Source: Luzula sylvatica (taxonomy: Eukaryota > Streptophyta > Magnoliopsida > Poales > Juncaceae). From it: 64,000 nucleotides of DNA. Each line of letters starts with the position of its first letter. Positions within the stretch are counted from its first letter, which is position 1. The stretch covers positions 22,580,414 through 22,644,413 of the forward strand of contig OX326958.1 in NCBI GenBank assembly GCA_946800325.1, written 5' to 3'. Of this stretch, positions 60,181 through 64,000 are shown in pieces. A program made the position numbers and the translations under genes. The notes beneath the pieces were generated by a model that saw nothing but the letters and a program-made list of their open reading frames with translations, was not told where the DNA came from and did not search any database.

Positions 60181-60780
60181 GTGCAGCGGAATTATTCACG
60201 CATGCGTAACCTAATTCTACCCTGGATCACGCCCTAAAACCAACGAAAAAGGAAGAGTTGGAGATAATTACCTCGTACAAGTTAGTACATGTCGATTACT
60301 TCTCCAAATCCGTGAACCTTCTCCAAGAATCGCTCGTGCAATCCCTCTACTCGTGTCCACCTCGATTTCGTCCGATCGGAAATCGCCAACGCCGTTCTAG
60401 TCGCCGTCACGATTAAATCTCTCAAGATCCTTGCTCGAATCTCCCTCTCAATCTCTCAGATCTAATCTGAATTCTGTGGAAGAAGAAGAAGAGAAACGAC
60501 GGCTCAAAACCCTAGAAAACTTAGGTCAAATTCCGGAATCAGAACTTTATATATATAGGAAACAGGTCAGTTCGAACGAAGTTAACATAGTTCGTTCGAA
60601 CGAACCCAGTTCGTTCGAACGCACCTAAATGTTCGTTCGAACGAACCCACTTCTGTTTATCACGAATAAGTCCGTTCGAACGCACTGATATAGTTAGTTC
60701 GAACGAACCTTATTCTGATTGCAGAATTGCCTATTTATATAAATTCTTCCAAGTTAATTCTTAAGTCATATTTTCTTTCA
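60180..60780 (-). repeat. LTR of copia element C
   Basis: On the minus strand it starts TGAAAGAAAATATGACTT at 60780, after the purine-rich CCAAGAGGGAGTT. The other border, near 60180, is inferred from where the copia pol sequence begins. A TATA box (TATATATAAAG, 60546-60557) has palindromes just upstream of it on that strand. No primer site or second LTR is seen. Confidence 0.65.
60567..60715 (-). promoter_or_regulatory. palindrome array upstream of the element C TATA box
   Basis: Four to five copies of GTTCGTTCGAACGAAC-type motifs, including perfect 16-bp palindromes, plus CCGTTCGAACGCA. Position relative to TATA matches that in element III. Confidence 0.75.
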
Positions 60781-62014
60781 AACTCCCTCTTGGATTAAGA
60801 CTTAATCAACTTGGTCATATGTCCAACATATGTCGTGAGATCTAATCTCACGTGATTCCATTTTGTTTGTCCAACAAACTTATTGGTGAGCAATATGTTG
60901 AGAATCCGATATATTACGAAATCTTGGTGTGACCTTGTAGGTTCGTCTAAGACTGGCAGTGGACATGGCAGCATTCCACAAGGTATTGCGAGCACTAGAC
61001 TGCCGTTAATACCTACCCAGAATTAGCACGAAAAAGGTGGAGAACACCTTTATGAAGATGCAGTACATCTTCATGCCTAACTCAGATAAGTGTTACTAGT
61101 CCTCTTGTTCGCGATATCTTCCGATCAAAAGAGTCACGGTGAAGTCTAAGACTTCAAGTCATCCTCTTTTCTTTTTTATCAGATATACTCTTTCTCGATA
61201 AGAATTAGATTGATAATAACAATGCGAACTCTGCTGAGTTCCATCGAGCTTGGCCAAGCATTTCATCAATCTCAATTCAATCGAGGGGCCCGAGAGATAT
61301 CTCCCTCTATCCTTTTTCAAGGTTAGAAAGGAACAATTCCTCTCTTGCAACCTCACATCCTTTGCCTATGCTAAAAACAATACCCAATAGTAATCTCTGC
61401 TACACAGTTACGCGTAGGGTTAATTATATCAAAGCATTATCTTTTCACATACTAGGTATCCGTGAGATCACTCAAGTATGAAGAACTAAAACGCACTATC
61501 TGGATATGAGTTCGTCTCCAATGACTCTGACCATGTCACAAACTCATATAGTGGTCAGTCCAATATACGACGCCGCGTATATCCATATTCTAGAATCGAC
61601 GCTACCGTCCCAGATCAGTAAAACCTGATCATCTCATCTACGAATATGCCAGTGTACGTAAAAGTCTCCATTCAGTGAATGGACTACCTGGTTCAAACCT
61701 ATGAACAACTTTATACACCAGGGACGTTTTAGAATTATATTCATTCCGTTTAGTGGTTTTACTATCATTCAATTGACGAATCAATATGCCAGACTATGGC
61801 CATGCAACATATTATTCTCAACTGACTCGATGCACTAAACTCGAATAAAATTCAAGGTCCATCTGATTATTATAATCGAATAACCTCTCACACACTTTCT
61901 TGTTATTTAAAATTTTTGAAATATGAAGGTTTAGGTCATATGAAGAATAATAATATATATATCTGTTTCATAAACAAATACAATCCAAATAACACGCCTA
62001 GGGCATAATAAATG
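60781..62014 (-). mobile_element. 3' internal region of copia element C
   Basis: Non-coding sequence distantly similar to the 3' internal region of elements I and II: phrases such as GTGTGACCTTGTAGGTTCG and TTCGCGATATC appear in the same order as around 24640-24830. Truncated where the LTR at 62015 begins. Confidence 0.6.
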
Positions 62015-62990
62015 TGAAAGAAATACAGTTTCGGATCAACCGTAAAAGTGTACACAAGGATAAACGAATGTAGTCGTACATTCGTGGCCATAACTTTCAG
62101 TGGGAAAATCCAATTAGAATGGTTCAAATTGGGTTAGATAATATTGAGATTATCTACAACCTTCATATAGAAATATATTTCATATGAACGAAGTATAAGT
62201 GTCGTTTCTGTGAAATACCGAAAGGGTGCAACAGTATGACATACAGTTAGTAAAACAGTCATAACTTTTGCATACGAACTCCAATTGGGCTGGGCCAAAT
62301 TGGGTTGTGTAGATAATAAGATTATCTACAACTTTCGTGTTGGTTGATTTTCTGTCAGAGAAATTTATCAATTTCGTCTGGACAGAATACTGAACAGGTT
62401 CATACAGTTTTCTGTGTGAAAGGGTGTATATTGGATATACATGCCTTTTGGCTAATCCTTATCCTATTAGGTATAAATAGGATTTTCTCTCTCATCTTCA
62501 CTAAGGAATTCAGAAGTAATTCAAAGCAATATTCTGCTCAAGACACAAGAAAAAGAGCAAATTCAGATTTGATCTTTTGTGAGTGAAAAGGCACGAAGAG
62601 AGATTAATAGAGAATCGATCGAGATCAAGCAAGTGCACCGATACATCGTCTAGGCAGGTGTATCCGTGTCCGGCGTCTTCCGACTCAAGGTGGATACGTG
62701 TGGAGGAGCAACACTTGGGGCTCTCCGTTGTGATCGAACCGAAGGATCGAAGAACGGGAACGAACGGTGAAGGACGCACGGTGTGGGACGCGCGTAAAGT
62801 CACCAACGTGACCGGAGGAATAGGAGGCAGCGATCAACCCTTCGTGTTCCATCAATTTGGAACTGGTATGGATCTAACCTTCTATTTGCATCGTACCTTC
62901 GAAGTCGTGGCGTGATCTCGGGAATCGGGGAATCGGACCGGGCCTACATATCCGCTGCGCGGGCCCGGGGTCGGGGATATTCCCCTTCAG

Positions 62991-63002
62991 TGGTATCAGA
63001 GC
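62991..63002 (+). other. primer binding site of element E
   Basis: TGGTATCAGAGC one base after the LTR, an exact initiator-Met tRNA complement. Confidence 0.88.
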
Positions 63003-63239
63003 GATCGCCATCGATTCGAGGGTCGAATCATAGTCGTATATTAGATATACGCACGGGTTATCAAAGTTCGTACCCGTTTGCATGATGTTACATATTTAGA
63101 ATGTCAAATTCCATTAAAATCACAAGTGAAATTCGCTAGAGATCGATCAATAGTTGATTGAGAGTATCTAGGAATAATCGTGAAAAGATTTCATGATTGA
63201 TCGTTTTGGAAACGAGCGAAAACAACAGTTCAAAAATCG

Positions 63240-63805
63240 CATAGTCCGTTATAACGGAAATTGAGAATTTTTCGAAACGGACACCGTCGCAACGGACACT
63301 GTAGCAGATACAGGAAATTGAGAATTTTTCGAAAAAACACATATTCCGTTGTAACGGACTTGGAGTCCGTTGCAACGGACCCTGTATAGGATGCGGGGGT
63401 GTGAAGAGAACTGTGAAAAACGCATATTCCGTTGCAACGGACTTGGAGTCCGTTGTAACGGAACCTGTATCAGATACGAGGTTGCGGGGATGCCAATGGT
63501 GTCTATTGGAGTCCGTGGTAACGGACTGGGTCCGTTATAACGGATGTCTTCGCAGTTTTGTCCGTTGCAACGGACTATATGTTGCGTTGTAACGGACAGG
63601 TTTCTGGAAATTTGGACAAAGGTTTGCAGAAAATAGCGTTGTAACGGACCAAGGTTGCGTTGCAACGGACATGTTTCTGGCAATTTTGGCCAAACTCCGG
63701 AATAAATAGCGTTGTAACGGACTGGTATTCCGTTGTAACGGAGTGCCAAGTATACAGGAGGTCCGTTGCAACGGACTATGTTGCGTTGCAACGGACTGGT
63801 TTCTG
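63240..63805 (+). repeat. CCGTTGCAACGG palindrome array in leader of element E
   Basis: About 17 copies of GTCCGTTGCAACGGAC-type motifs (variants CCGTTGTAACGG, CCGTTATAACGG, GCGTTGTAACGG, CGTTGCAACGGACA). Many are perfect 12- to 16-bp palindromes spaced irregularly by 15-40 bp. The flanks match the leader flanks in element I. The open frames on the minus strand here are by-products of the repeats. Confidence 0.85.
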
Positions 63806-64000
63806 GTTGCTGATTTTGTTTTCGTGATAACTTTGGCTACACAACTTGGAATTTTGAGTTCTTTATATCGATTTGATCGGCATCAATCATACTAGCATAT
63901 AATTAGATAATTATTTAGAATAATTAGACTCCCAAATAAATACATATGCATTTATGAAAATCTTGTGATAGTGATATAATTGGATTATGTCACGAATTTA

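Larger units (their letters stand above)
62015..64000 (+). mobile_element. 5' part of copia element E, cut by window end
   Basis: LTR 62015-62989 (TGAAAGAAATACAG...TTCCCCTTCA), primer site TGGTATCAGAGC at 62991-63002, then the leader seen in elements I and II. The LTR is closest to the extra LTR at 42415. No coding part is reached before 64000. Confidence 0.85.

Noticed and set aside
63249..63791. 180-aa minus-strand frame
   Set aside because: Repetitive translation of the CCGTTGCAACGG array, not a protein.

Overview
This is nuclear DNA of a flowering plant, most likely a eudicot. The evidence is spliced genes of plant-specific families (JAC1-type J-domain protein, NPF transporter, THO7-like subunit), AT-rich introns and spacers, and a dense load of Ty1/copia LTR elements, MULEs, hAT MITEs, LINE pieces and a Helitron. 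I cannot name the species.

Layout. 1-8.5 kb: a possible coilin-like 3' end on the minus strand, a minisatellite of 34-bp units, a decayed THO7-like gene (7-bp frameshift, lost splice acceptor) and two LINE fragments on opposite strands. 8.50-13.18 kb: a complete Mutator-like element with 85-bp TIRs, a perfect 9-bp target duplication and an open 747-aa FAR1/FRS-type transposase. 15.9-18.2 kb: an apparently intact 8-exon JAC1-type gene on the minus strand, with a large inverted-repeat MITE about 0.2 kb upstream of its start codon. 19.2-46.9 kb: a nest of transposons. A foldback (long-TIR, MULE-like) element with 9-bp duplication TTTTATTAA was entered by copia element I (duplication CCGTC). Element I in turn received a solo LTR (duplication GCTTC/GCTGC), a reverse-oriented relative, element II (ACCTT), and a very young gag-only element III (ACTAT, 1409-bp LTRs with no difference seen). 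It also carries an extra copy of its 3' end with an LTR of another subfamily. 47-49 kb: copia tail, possible CACTA end, hAT MITE. 49.6-51.9 kb: a five-exon NPF/PTR transporter gene. 52-58 kb: AT-rich spacer with microsatellites, a hAT MITE, a LINE tail and a short Helitron. 58.3-64 kb: a copia pol relic, a reverse-oriented copia LTR with its 3' internal region, and the 5' half of a further copia element cut by the window end.

The three ordinary cellular genes recognised with some confidence are THO7 (mRNP biogenesis; broken here), JAC1 (auxilin-like, chloroplast movement) and NPF (nitrate/peptide-type transport). They do not form a pathway.

Most unusual are two things. First, element III couples a copia-type gag to an overlapping second ORF that resembles the 'putative plant transposon protein' domain, and it has no pol. 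Second, several of these LTR families carry arrays of short perfect palindromes. In related copies the array occupies one fixed leader position while its sequence is entirely different from copy to copy. Boundaries, duplications and exon phases were read by eye from the sequence; no alignment or database search was run.
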